Shown here in pieces: positions 35,321 to 43,663 of a DNA stretch of 48,015 bases. The DNA comes from Acetobacter persici JCM 25330 (lineage in GTDB: Bacteria; Pseudomonadota; Alphaproteobacteria; Acetobacterales; Acetobacteraceae). The first letter of the stretch is position 1. The number at the start of each line of letters is the position of its first letter. Both the position numbers and the translations under genes were made by a program. The notes under the pieces were generated by a model, which saw nothing but the letters and a program-made list of their open reading frames with translations, did not search any database and was not told the origin of the DNA. The stretch lies in the NCBI RefSeq assembly GCF_000613905.1, contig NZ_BAJW01000020.1, forward strand, positions 1 to 48,015, written 5' to 3'.

Positions 35321-37580
35321 ATGCAGCGTTTTCTGTCTTCCCTGAGCACTCTTCTGGCCCGCACCCGCTTCCACTGGCTTTTACGGTCTCTGGAGCGGAA
35401 AACTGTTGCCCTCACGCTGGCGGCGCTGGCGCTAGGCCTTGGGTTTGCAACCTTTGTGGTGCTGTCGGGCGGCATGTCCTTTGGCCATTATGCGGTTATT
35501 GAGCCGCTGGTAGTGGTGCTGAACAGTGTGGTGCTGGGCCTGCTGCTGCTGGCCGTAACCATGCGCGTCGGGCCGATGCTGGTAGAGCACCGGAAAGGGC
35601 TGGCGGGAGCCAGACTCCATGTTAGGCTCGTCACGTTGTTCGGGATTGTAGCGGTTGCGCCGACGCTGGTGGTAGGCGTCTTTGCGACGCTGTTTTTCCA
35701 CTACGGTATCCAGATCTGGTTTTCCGACAGGGTGAATACGGCGCTGAATGAGGCCATGGAGGCCTCCCGCGGGTATCTGACGGAACATAACGCCAATATC
35801 CGTACCGATGCGTTTTCCATGTCCAACTACATCATGAGCGCACAGAATGAACTGGCCGCCAGCGGCATGAATCTGTTGCAGGACCATGATGCTCTGGCGG
35901 AAATGCTGGATAGTCAGGCGACCATGCGCGGGCTGACGGATGCGCTGGTGTATGATCCGATTACCAACAAGGTTGTGGCATCCGGCGGCTGATGAGCCGT
36001 TCCGGCGCGCAGGCTCTGCCGCCTCCCGCCGCCACGACGATGGCGCGGTCCAATGATATCGCCATTCTCGATTCTCCGGATCAGCGAACAGTGCGGGCGG
36101 TTGTTGAACTGTCCCAGACCCCGGCGCTGATGCTGGTGATTACCCGTCTGGTGGACCCCACCATTCTGGAACATATGCACCGCACGGAAAAAGTGATTGC
36201 GGACTACCGGCGGCTTAACGGCAACCGCGCCAAGATCCAGCTGACATTTGTCATGATTTTTGCGCTTGTCGCGTTGCTGGTGCTGGCGGCGGCGGCGCTG
36301 ATTGGGCTGGCGCTGGCAAACCAGATTGCCAGACCGCTAGGGCTGCTGATTCTGGCGGCCCGTCGCATCAGTGAGGGCGATCTGGGCGTGCATGTGCCGG
36401 AAGCCAACCGGGATGATGAGGTGACAAGCCTCTCCCGCGCCTTCAACCGGATGACGGAGCAGCTTGCCAGCCAGCGTTCTGAACTCATGGTGGCCTATGG
36501 GCAGATCAATGAGCGGCGGCGCTTTACGGAGGCCGTTCTGTCCGGCGTGTCCGCCGGGGTGATCGGGCTGGATGTAGAGCAGCGGATTGAACTGCCGAAC
36601 CGTGCGGCAAGCCTGCTGCTGCAAATGGACCTGATGAACGCCATTGGCGAACCTCTGGCGACCCGCGTGCCGGAATTTGCTGAACTGCTGGCCGAGGTCC
36701 GCTCCGTGCCGGATCAGGTTGTTACGCGGGAAGTGCAGACCGGGCCGGAAACCAGCCGCCGCATGTTGCTTGTGCGGATTGGCGCGGAACTGCGTGGCAC
36801 GGTGACGGAGGGCTATGTGATGACATTTGATGACATCACGGCCCTGCAACAGGCTCAGCGAAAAGCGGCGTGGGCGGATGTGGCCCGCCGCATTGCGCAT
36901 GAGATCAAAAATCCGCTGACCCCCATCCAGCTTGCAGCAGAGCGGTTGAAGCGCCGCTTCCTGCGGGAAATTACCTCTGATCCTGAGACATTTGCACAAT
37001 GTGCGGATACGATTGTGCGTCAGGTTGGGGATATTGGCCGCATGGTGGATGAATTCTCCGCCTTTGCCCGTATGCCCCAGCCTGTCATGACCAATGAGGA
37101 TCTCTCCCGTATTATTCGGGAAGTTCTGGTTTTGCAGCGGAATGCGCACCCGGAAATTACCTACCATGTCGGGCTGCCGGACAGAGGGCCGGTGGTAAGG
37201 TGTGACAGGCGCTGATCAGTCAGGCGCTGATCAACCTGTTGCAGAATGCAGCCGATGCCATTGCCATGACAGCAAAACAGGGTGATGCTGAGGGAAATGG
37301 CTCACATGTGGCGAGTGCTGTATGGATTGGTCTGAAGGAAGAGGAAGGCAACGTCGAAATTTCTGTTGCGGATACCGGCGTCGGTCTGCCTTCGGGCGAC
37401 AGGCATCGGCTGACTGAGCCATATGTGACGCACAAGGCGAAAGGCACCGGGCTGGGGCTGGCTATTGTGAAAAAGATTATGGAAGACCACGGGGGTGCGG
37501 TGCGTCTGGAAGACAGGGCGGAGGGAACTGGAACGGTGGCTATTCTGATTTTGCCGATGAAAGACGACCATGGCGCATGA
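35321..37580 (+). CDS. ntrY: Membrane sensor kinase NtrY (two frame breaks)
   Basis: NtrY is a membrane histidine kinase that partners NtrX and responds to nitrogen and redox conditions. Its three frames (35321-35992, 35992-37215, 37239-37580) join into one protein of about 753 residues. Two membrane segments ([41 protein letters not shown]) and one at [24 protein letters not shown] lie at the start, then a periplasmic part, another membrane segment ([26 protein letters not shown]), a HAMP domain, a PAS-like region ([17 protein letters not shown]), the H-box [23 protein letters not shown] and the ATPase boxes ([18 protein letters not shown]). The breaks near 35987 (GGCGGCTGATG should be GGCGGGCTGATG) and 37211 (GGCGCTGATC should be GGCGCCTGATC) are homopolymer-type. 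It overlaps ntrX by a few bases. Confidence 0.88.
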
Positions 37581-38960
37581 AATCCTGATTGTTGACGATG
37601 AGCCCGATATCCGGATGCTCATTGAGGGCATTCTTGAAGATGAAGCTATGAAACGCGGGTTGCCGCGACATCAGATGCCGCCATTGCCGCGTTTCGGGCC
37701 CGCAGGCCGTCTCTGGTGATTCTGGATGTGTGGTTACGGGACTCTCAGCTTGATGGGCTGGGCATTCTGAATGTGCTGCACGCGGAAGAGCCGTCGATCC
37801 CGGTGATCATGATTTCCGGGCACGGCACAATTGAAACCGCTGTTGCTGCCCTCCAGCATGGCGCGTACGACTTTATTGAAAAACCATTTCAGGCTGACCG
37901 CCTGCTGGTTGTGGTGCGGCGTGCGCTGGAAGCCTCGCGTCTGGCACGGGAAAATGAGGAACTGCGCCTGCGCGCAGGACAGGATACGGAACTGTTTGGC
38001 AACAGCGCGCTGATTACCGCCGTGCGCGGCCAGATTGAACGTGTCGCCCCCACCGGCTCCCGCGTGCTGATTACCGGTGGTCCCGGTGCGGGGAAGGAAG
38101 TTGCTGCCCGGATGATCCACGCCCGGTCCCGCCGGGCCGACGGCCCGTTTGTCGCTCTGAACTGCGCTATTCTCGCCCCCAACCGGTTTGAGGAAGAGCT
38201 GTTCGGGCTGGAAGGGGCGGCCGATGGCACGGGCCGGCGTACAGGTGTGCTGGAACGGGCGCATGGCGGGACGCTGGTGCTGGATGAAGTCGCGGACATG
38301 CCGCTGGAAACACAGGGCAAGATTGTGCGGGCCCTGCAGGACCAGACGTTTGAGCGGCTGGGGGGCTCGGACCCGGGTAAAAGTGGATATCCGGGTGCTG
38401 GCCACCACAAACCGGGACTTGCAGGCCGAGATTATGGCCGGGCGCTTCCGGGAAGATCTGTATTATCGGCTGGCCGTTGTGCCTTGCGTCTGCCGGGCCT
38501 GCGGGAACGGCGGGATGATATTCCAGGGCTTGCGGAACTGTTCCTGCGTCGCGCTGCGGAAATGGCAGGTCTGCCCCAGCGTGAACTCTCAGCGGATGCG
38601 ATTGCAGCCCTTCAGGCCTATGACTGGCCGGGTAATGCGCGTGAGTTGCGGAACCTGATGGAACGCGTGCTGATTATGATGCCCGGCAACAGTATGGAAC
38701 CCATCCGGGCGGAAATGCTGCCGTCCACGCTGGGGGAAGGGGCTCCGGCCCTGCTGAAGTTTGATGCCTCCGCCGATGTCATGAGTCTGCCCCTGCGGGA
38801 TGCGCGAGATATGTTCGAGACGCAGTACCTGCAGGCCCAGCTCCTGCGTTTTGGCGGAAATATCAGCCGGACAGCAATATTTGTTGGCATGGAACGCAGC
38901 GCACTGCATCGCAAACTGAAGCAGCTTGGTGTAACCTCTGAGGAACGAGGGGTCGGCTGA
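37570..38960 (+). CDS. ntrX: Response regulator NtrX (three frame breaks)
   Basis: NtrX is the regulator partner of NtrY. The start is the ATG at 37570 ([20 protein letters not shown]), overlapping the ntrY stop. The receiver domain continues with [15 protein letters not shown] (phosphorylated Asp) after a frame break at 37645, where GAAGCTATG should be GAAGGCTATG. The AAA+ domain has [16 protein letters not shown] and [11 protein letters not shown]; it has no GAFTGA motif, which is normal for this family. Two more breaks (38375, one G too many in CCCGGGTAAA; 38484, CCTTGCG should be CCTTTGCG) cancel each other, so the listed frame reads nonsense from about residue 270 to 304 and hides [28 protein letters not shown]. 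The Fis-type C-terminus ([26 protein letters not shown]) is intact. True length is about 464 residues. Confidence 0.88.
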
Positions 38961-39027
38961 CGTGTTTGCATTCACTGTGCAAGCCATCGTCCGGCTATAA
39001 CAAAAAACGAGAATAGGGCCTCCCACC

Positions 39028-39312
39028 GTGGATAAGGACACCGGATATAATGTGCAGGACGCGTTTCTGAGCCAGATTCGCCGTTCGCGCTCATCTGTGA
39101 CAGTTTTTCTTGTGAATGGCGTAAAATTGCAGGGCAATATTACGTGGTTTGATGATGCCGCCGTTTTGCTGAAACGCGACGAGCATACACAGCTTATTTA
39201 CAAGCATGCCATCAGCACGGTCATGCCGACTGTGCCTGTTAATATCTTTGAAGCACCGGAAAATGGTGCTCAGACAGACAGAGAACCCACACTTGGCGAC
39301 GATTTTATCTGA
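39028..39312 (+). CDS. hfq: RNA-binding protein Hfq
   Basis: Hfq is a ring-shaped hexamer that brings small RNAs together with their target mRNAs. The 94-residue protein has the Sm1 motif region ([27 protein letters not shown], with NGVKLQG) and the Sm2 motif [10 protein letters not shown] typical of bacterial Hfq. It starts with GTG at 39028, with CTCCCACC before it, so the start is less certain than the fold. It lies after ntrX by 67 bases and overlaps the start of hflX, the order found in many alphaproteobacteria. Confidence 0.93.
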   Translation: MDKDTGYNVQDAFLSQIRRSRSSVTVFLVNGVKLQGNITWFDDAAVLLKRDEHTQLIYKHAISTVMPTVPVNIFEAPENGAQTDREPTLGDDFI

Positions 39313-40609
39313 TACAAAGCCTGTTGCGACCCGTGGCGCGGTTATTCTCCCATGGGAAAAATCCGCCCATGATCAGGACGTAAGGGCAGCGGAAGCCCGG
39401 CTTGAGGAAGCAGTTGGTCTGGCTGCCTCCATCGGACTGGTGATTGTTTTACAGGCCACCCTGCTGTTGCGGGCCAGACGGTCCGCGACGTTGCTGGGCA
39501 AAGGGCAGGTCGATTCCCTCAAAATTGCCGTGCAGGCTGAGAAAATCGACGTGCTGGTGGTGGATGCCCGGCTGAGTCCGGCCCAGCAGCGTAATCTGGA
39601 AACTGCGTTTGGCTGTAAGGTTATTGACCGGACCGGGCTGATTCTCGACATCTTTGGCGCACGCGCTGCGACAAAGGAAGGGACGCTGCAGGTCGAACTG
39701 GCGCATCTGGAATATCAGCGGTCCCGGCTTGTGCGGCTGTGGACCCATCTGGAGCGTCAGCGCGGGGGCTTCGGCTTCCTCGGTGGTCCGGGTGAAACGC
39801 AGATTGAAGCTGACCGCCGGATGATTGGCGACCGCATTGTGCGGCTCAAGAAAGATCTGGAGCAGGTGCGCCGTACACGCGGGCTGCACCGGCAGGCCCG
39901 TAAGCGGGTGCCGTTCCCTGTGGTGGCACTTGTTGGGTATACCAACGCGGGGAAATCTACGCTGTTCAACGCGCTGACGGGGGCGACGGTTTACGCAAAA
40001 GACCAGTTGTTCGCGACGCTCGACCCGACCATGCGGGCCATTACGCTGCCCTCCGGCCGACGGGTGATTTTGTCCGATACCGTGGGCTTTATCAGTGACC
40101 TGCCGACGGAGCTGATTGCGGCCTTCCGTGCAACGCTGGAAGAAGTGGCGGAAGCGGACATTATCCTGCATGTGCGCGACATTGCCCACCCGGACAGTGC
40201 CGCACAGAAAAAGGATGTGTTCCACGTTCTGGAAGGCATGGCGCGGGATAACATGATTGAGCCAGACTGGTCTGGCCGCATGATTGAAGTGCTGAACAAG
40301 ATTGATCTGCTCGGTGAGCCGGAAGAGCTGGCGCAGATGGGCGATGCGGTTGCGATTTCCGCCATGACCGGAGACGGTCTGCCGGAACTGCTGGCCCTGA
40401 TTGACCAGCAGATGACAGCGACAATGGAAGAGGTGCGCTATCGTGTGCCCTTGTCTGACGGCGCTGCTTCCGCATGGCTGCATCAGCATGGTGAAGTTCT
40501 GAACCGGATTGATGATGAAGAGGGCGCGGATATTACCGTTCGCATCAAGGCTGAGGATCGGGCACGTTTTGAACTACTGTTCAAACAGGTTGAACCGCTT
40601 CTGGCGTAA
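39263..40609 (+). CDS. hflX: Ribosome-associated GTPase HflX
   Basis: HflX binds ribosomes and splits stalled ones under stress. The protein has an N-terminal domain with [14 protein letters not shown] and a [15 protein letters not shown] motif ([18 protein letters not shown]), then the G domain: GYTNAGKST (G1), DTVGFI (G3), NKIDLL (G4). The C-terminal domain follows. The beginning overlaps hfq: the listed start is an ATG at 39263 and another in-frame start is a TTG at 39293, just before the hfq stop. I used 39263, but either may be right. The protein is about 448 residues, normal. A strong terminator follows. HflX after Hfq is the usual order. Confidence 0.9.
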   Translation: MVLRQTENPHLATILSDTKPVATRGAVILPWEKSAHDQDVRAAEARLEEAVGLAASIGLVIVLQATLLLRARRSATLLGKGQVDSLKIAVQAEKIDVLVVDARLSPAQQRNLETAFGCKVIDRTGLILDIFGARAATKEGTLQVELAHLEYQRSRLVRLWTHLERQRGGFGFLGGPGETQIEADRRMIGDRIVRLKKDLEQVRRTRGLHRQARKRVPFPVVALVGYTNAGKSTLFNALTGATVYAKDQLFATLDPTMRAITLPSGRRVILSDTVGFISDLPTELIAAFRATLEEVAEADIILHVRDIAHPDSAAQKKDVFHVLEGMARDNMIEPDWSGRMIEVLNKIDLLGEPEELAQMGDAVAISAMTGDGLPELLALIDQQMTATMEEVRYRVPLSDGAASAWLHQHGEVLNRIDDEEGADITVRIKAEDRARFELLFKQVEPLLA

Positions 40610-40633
40610 GTCTGATCAGGGTTATCGGTTTGC

Positions 40634-40670
40634 AAAACGGTCAGGTTCTATATGAGCCTGACCGTTTTTT
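40634..40670 (+). terminator. Intrinsic terminator after hflX
   Basis: AAAACGGTCAGG (40634-40645) pairs with CCTGACCGTTTT (40657-40668) as a 12-bp stem with a loop of 11 bases and a T-run. It closes the dusB-ntr-hfq-hflX group. Confidence 0.9.
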
Positions 40671-40734
40671 ATGGCCTTGTTTTTCCATTCTCTTCCCGTA
40701 ATGTTTTGCGGGCAGATGCGGGAGGTCCTCACCA

Positions 40735-41654
40735 ATGGATATCATTCTGGCGCCGACCAACCTTGGACTAAGCCACTGTACGCAGGGCATGAACCCGGAA
40801 CATGGCGTGCGCCGGAGGCGCTGATGTCTGCGGGGCTGTTGGAGGCTCTAGGGGTGGAAGCCTCGGTTATCAGCCTTCCGCGTCCTCATTATTCTCCAGA
40901 CCCTCCAGCCGGGACACTGATTCGTAATGGCGACGCAATCCGCATGTTCAGTCTGAGGCTTGCTGAAGACGTGGCGAAAAGTGTGGCAAGCGGGCAGTTT
41001 GCTCTGGTGCTGGGCGGGGATTGCTCAATTCTGCTGGGGGCTCTGGCGGGAGCGCGGCACAGTGGTCCGCTGTCTCTCATTCATTGTGACGGGCATAGTG
41101 ATTTTCGGCATCCCGGCAATTATGACGCGAGCCGGACAATGAGTGGCGTGGCAGGGATGGATCTGGCACTGGCGACAGGGCGAGGGGAAGATTTTCTGAT
41201 CCAATGGCCCGGGAGCACTGGCCCGTTAGTGCAGGATGCGCACGTGCTCCAGATTGGGGAACGGGAAAGCCATGACGCTGATTTCGCATGCCCCGATATT
41301 GTTCAGACAGCCGTCACCCAGATTGATATTTTTGGGTTTCAGGCACTGGGGGTATCGGGTGCCTCTCAGGTTCTTCAGGAGTTTTTAAAAAAGCAGCCTG
41401 CTGGCTTCTGGATTCATTTTGATGTGGATGTTCTGGATCAGAGTATCATGCCCGCGGTGGATTGCCCCGGTTCACCCGGTCTTTCGCCTGATGATGTGGT
41501 GGCACTCCTCAACCCTCTGGTCTCTGACGCGCGCTGTCTGGGTATGACCGTTTCCATTTATGATCCGGACAAAGATCCGACGGGATGCTGTGCCAGAACA
41601 TTGGTCGAGATATTGGGGCAGTTCGCATACCGGGCTACTAAGGCGCCCGGCTAA
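40735..41654 (+). CDS. Arginase/agmatinase-family ureohydrolase (frame break near 40770)
   Basis: The protein has the three metal-binding blocks of ureohydrolases: VLGGDCSILLGA (GGDxS), HCDGHSDFR (DxHxD) and IHFDVDVLDQSIMPA (SxDxDxxDP-like). These bind two manganese ions, so it should hydrolyse a guanidino or ureido compound; which one is unknown. The open frame begins at 40671, but the better start is the ATG at 40735 in another frame (MDIILAPTNLGL): it has a perfect GGAGG ribosome binding site nine bases before it. An extra A in the AA at 40770-40771 joins LGLKPLYAGHEPGTW. With the repair the product is about 306 residues, the usual size. It follows the terminator after hflX and is convergent with rbsK. 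Confidence 0.8.
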
Positions 41655-41763
41655 ATGCGGAAGCGTCTGGCCCCTGTGTGCAGACAGTAGGTGGGTCGCA
41701 AAGAGTATGGATTTTCCTTCAGTATTTCAGGAAATTTTTGAAAGATACGAGAGCCAGTGAAGC

Positions 41764-41794
41764 CTGTTCCTGTTCTTTAAGGGAACGGGAACAG
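41764..41794. terminator. Hairpin between convergent arginase and ribokinase genes
   Basis: CTGTTCC (41764-41770) pairs with GGAACAG (41788-41794) and GTTC with GAAC inside, giving an 11-bp stem with one mismatch. It lies between the two convergent stops, so it may serve both. Confidence 0.6.
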
Positions 41795-41803
41795 AGCTTT
41801 CGT

Positions 41804-42760
41804 TTACGCTTCTGGCTGCGCTGCCATCAGAGCCGCAACAGCCTTCCATTCCGGGGCAGCGTCTGCCGCGCCGTGGCGTGTTGTCGCTAGTGCACCGCAG
41901 GCTGAAGCAATTCTTACGGCTTGTGAAAGCGGTTTCCCCTGAGCCAGAGCGAATGCCAGTCCGGCGTTGAAGCAATCTCCCGCTGCCACAGTGTCAACCG
42001 GGTTAACCGAGAACGGCACGCTGTGGCCACTTTGCGTGCCGTCATGCCAGAAGACGCCCCGGCTGCCCATTTTCACCAGAACCGCTCTGACGCCTTTTGT
42101 CAGTAGCAGATCAGCCGCGCGGGCAGCATCTTCCGCTGTGTCCGGGCGCAGGCCGGTAAGCTGGAAGGTCTCACTTTCATTCGGGGTGAGAATATCAATC
42201 TCCTGCCAGAGCGCGTCCGGCAGGCCGTCTTCCGGGGCAGGGGCGGGGTCCAGTAAAACCAGAGCGCCCGCTGCACGCGCTTTGCGGGCCGCAGCCAGAA
42301 CGGTGGCGTGAGGAATTTCAAGTTGCAGCAGAACAACAGCGGCACGTTCCAGCCAGGCAGATGCGGCCTCAACATCCGTCTCATCCACGGCCATGTTCGC
42401 TCCGCCAACGACCGTAATGCAGTTTTCTCCGCTGCCATCTATCCCGATCAGGGCGATACCCGTGGGGTTGGCTGTGTCTTCCCGCAGCGGAGCCAGATCA
42501 ACCCCAAAGCCTTTAAGTGCCTGACGTGCCTGCGCGCCAAAACTGTCCTGACCGATGCGCCCGGCGAGTGCGACCTGAAGACCTGACCCCGCAGCCAGCC
42601 GCCCGGCAGCGGCGGCCTGATTGCTACCCTTGCCGCCTAGCATCACGGCGTAGCTTTCCCCATGCACCGTCTCACCGGGGCGCGGCAGGCGGGCAGCACG
42701 CGCTGTGACATCAATATTGATGCTGCCTAAGGACAGGATCAGAGACTTCGGGTTCGGCAT
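41804..42760 (-). CDS. rbsK: Ribokinase
   Basis: Ribokinase phosphorylates D-ribose at O5 with ATP, in the cytoplasm. The 318-residue product has the PfkB-family N-terminal signature (LGGKGSNQAAAAGRLAAG) and the C-terminal PfkB signature (NPVDTVAAGDCFNAGLAFAL), with the catalytic aspartate in the DTVAAGD block. It has the family length. I chose the ATG at 42760 (MPNPKSLILSLGSINID) because it starts the sugar kinase fold directly; an upstream ATG at 42790 adds ten residues without similarity. It stands alone between the arginase-family gene and the NUDIX gene, with no ribose transport genes in the window, so its role in nucleoside salvage is inferred. Confidence 0.9.
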   Translation of the reverse strand: MPNPKSLILSLGSINIDVTARAARLPRPGETVHGESYAVMLGGKGSNQAAAAGRLAAGSGLQVALAGRIGQDSFGAQARQALKGFGVDLAPLREDTANPTGIALIGIDGSGENCITVVGGANMAVDETDVEAASAWLERAAVVLLQLEIPHATVLAAARKARAAGALVLLDPAPAPEDGLPDALWQEIDILTPNESETFQLTGLRPDTAEDAARAADLLLTKGVRAVLVKMGSRGVFWHDGTQSGHSVPFSVNPVDTVAAGDCFNAGLAFALAQGKPLSQAVRIASACGALATTRHGAADAAPEWKAVAALMAAQPEA

Positions 42761-42947
42761 GGCGTGTATTCCGGTCAGATTTGAGGTCACATTTTAGCAT
42801 AAAGTCGGGGTGGCAGAGGAGGGGGTTACCCGTTCTGCCTCGCCCGAACGCATGCCGGGAAACGTGGAGCGCTCACAGAGGGGTTGAAGCGGCCCATACA
42901 GGCCATAAGGCTGAGTTAAGCGGTATTGGTGTCAGCCGAAGTCGGTA

Positions 42948-43580
42948 TCAGTCGAACTCGGTCGGCAGGGCAGGCGTTGCGTGATGTGCAAAGAGCCGCT
43001 CAATCTGGTGCGGGAGAACGCGGCCCGTTGAAAGATCTGTGGGGATTTCGTCGCGGGCAAAAAAGCGCACTTCGCTGGTTTCAATGCTGGTGGTGGGGCT
43101 GCCGCCTGTCAGTTCTCCAAGAAAAAACAGCTTGGTCACGGTAAAGGCTTCCGGCGGCTGATGGCCCTGCGTGGCGCGATCCAGCGCCATGGCGAGCTTG
43201 GTAATGCGGACGGTATAGCCTGTTTCTTCCCAGACTTCTTTGGCGGCACAGTCGGCTGCGGTCAGATTTACATCGGTCCAGCCGCCGGGCACGGTCCATT
43301 TGTTCTGGTCCAGCACTTCCCGCACCATGAGAATACGGTCGTCTTTGTCAAACACGCCGATGCGCACTTCCAGTTTTGGTGTGGCATAGCCAGACTGTTC
43401 CTGAAAAAGCGATTCTATTTTTCCGGCGGGCAGGCCGCTGCCTTCCGCCATCATGCGGGCCGCAAGGGTGCGCAGCATTTCATAGCGTTCTTTATCAAAA
43501 GGGTCTCTGGCGTAGGTCAGCCCGGTCTGGGAAATGCCCTGAAGTTCACGGGCCCACAGCAGCCAGTTGGGTTCAGCCAT
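42948..43580 (-). CDS. NUDIX hydrolase with an unusual Nudix box
   Basis: The 210-residue protein has an N-terminal helical region (WLLWARELQGISQTGLTYARDPFDKERYE) like the N-terminal domain of some NUDIX proteins acting on nucleoside diphosphates, then the NUDIX domain (KLEVRIGVFDKDDRILMVRE). The Nudix box reads GGWTDVNLTAADCAAKEVWEETGY: compared with the pattern G-x5-E-x7-REUxEExGU, the first glutamate is leucine and the arginine is lysine, while the catalytic EVWEE is kept. The enzyme probably splits a pyrophosphate bond in a nucleotide or nucleotide-sugar, but its substrate is unknown. It lies after clpB and its terminator on the same strand, with a 368-base distance to rbsK, also on that strand. 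Confidence 0.8.
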   Translation of the reverse strand: MAEPNWLLWARELQGISQTGLTYARDPFDKERYEMLRTLAARMMAEGSGLPAGKIESLFQEQSGYATPKLEVRIGVFDKDDRILMVREVLDQNKWTVPGGWTDVNLTAADCAAKEVWEETGYTVRITKLAMALDRATQGHQPPEAFTVTKLFFLGELTGGSPTTSIETSEVRFFARDEIPTDLSTGRVLPHQIERLFAHHATPALPTEFD

Positions 43581-43608
43581 AAGGAAACTCCCTTCATCAT
43601 GCGCGCAA

Positions 43609-43636
43609 TAAAAACGGGAAGGCCTGAGCCTTCCCG
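43609..43636 (-). terminator. Intrinsic terminator after clpB
   Basis: On the reverse strand CGGGAAGGC pairs with GCCTTCCCG (43615-43623 with 43628-43636), 9 bp perfect, and a T-run follows (43609-43614 as A residues on the forward strand). Confidence 0.85.
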
Positions 43637-43663
43637 CGTCCGTTGTGCCTGTTTGTCGGGTGA

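Noticed and set aside
39449-40489. Reverse-strand frame of 346 codons opposite hflX
   Set aside because: It is a shadow frame caused by GC-rich codons. The forward GTPase motifs are decisive.
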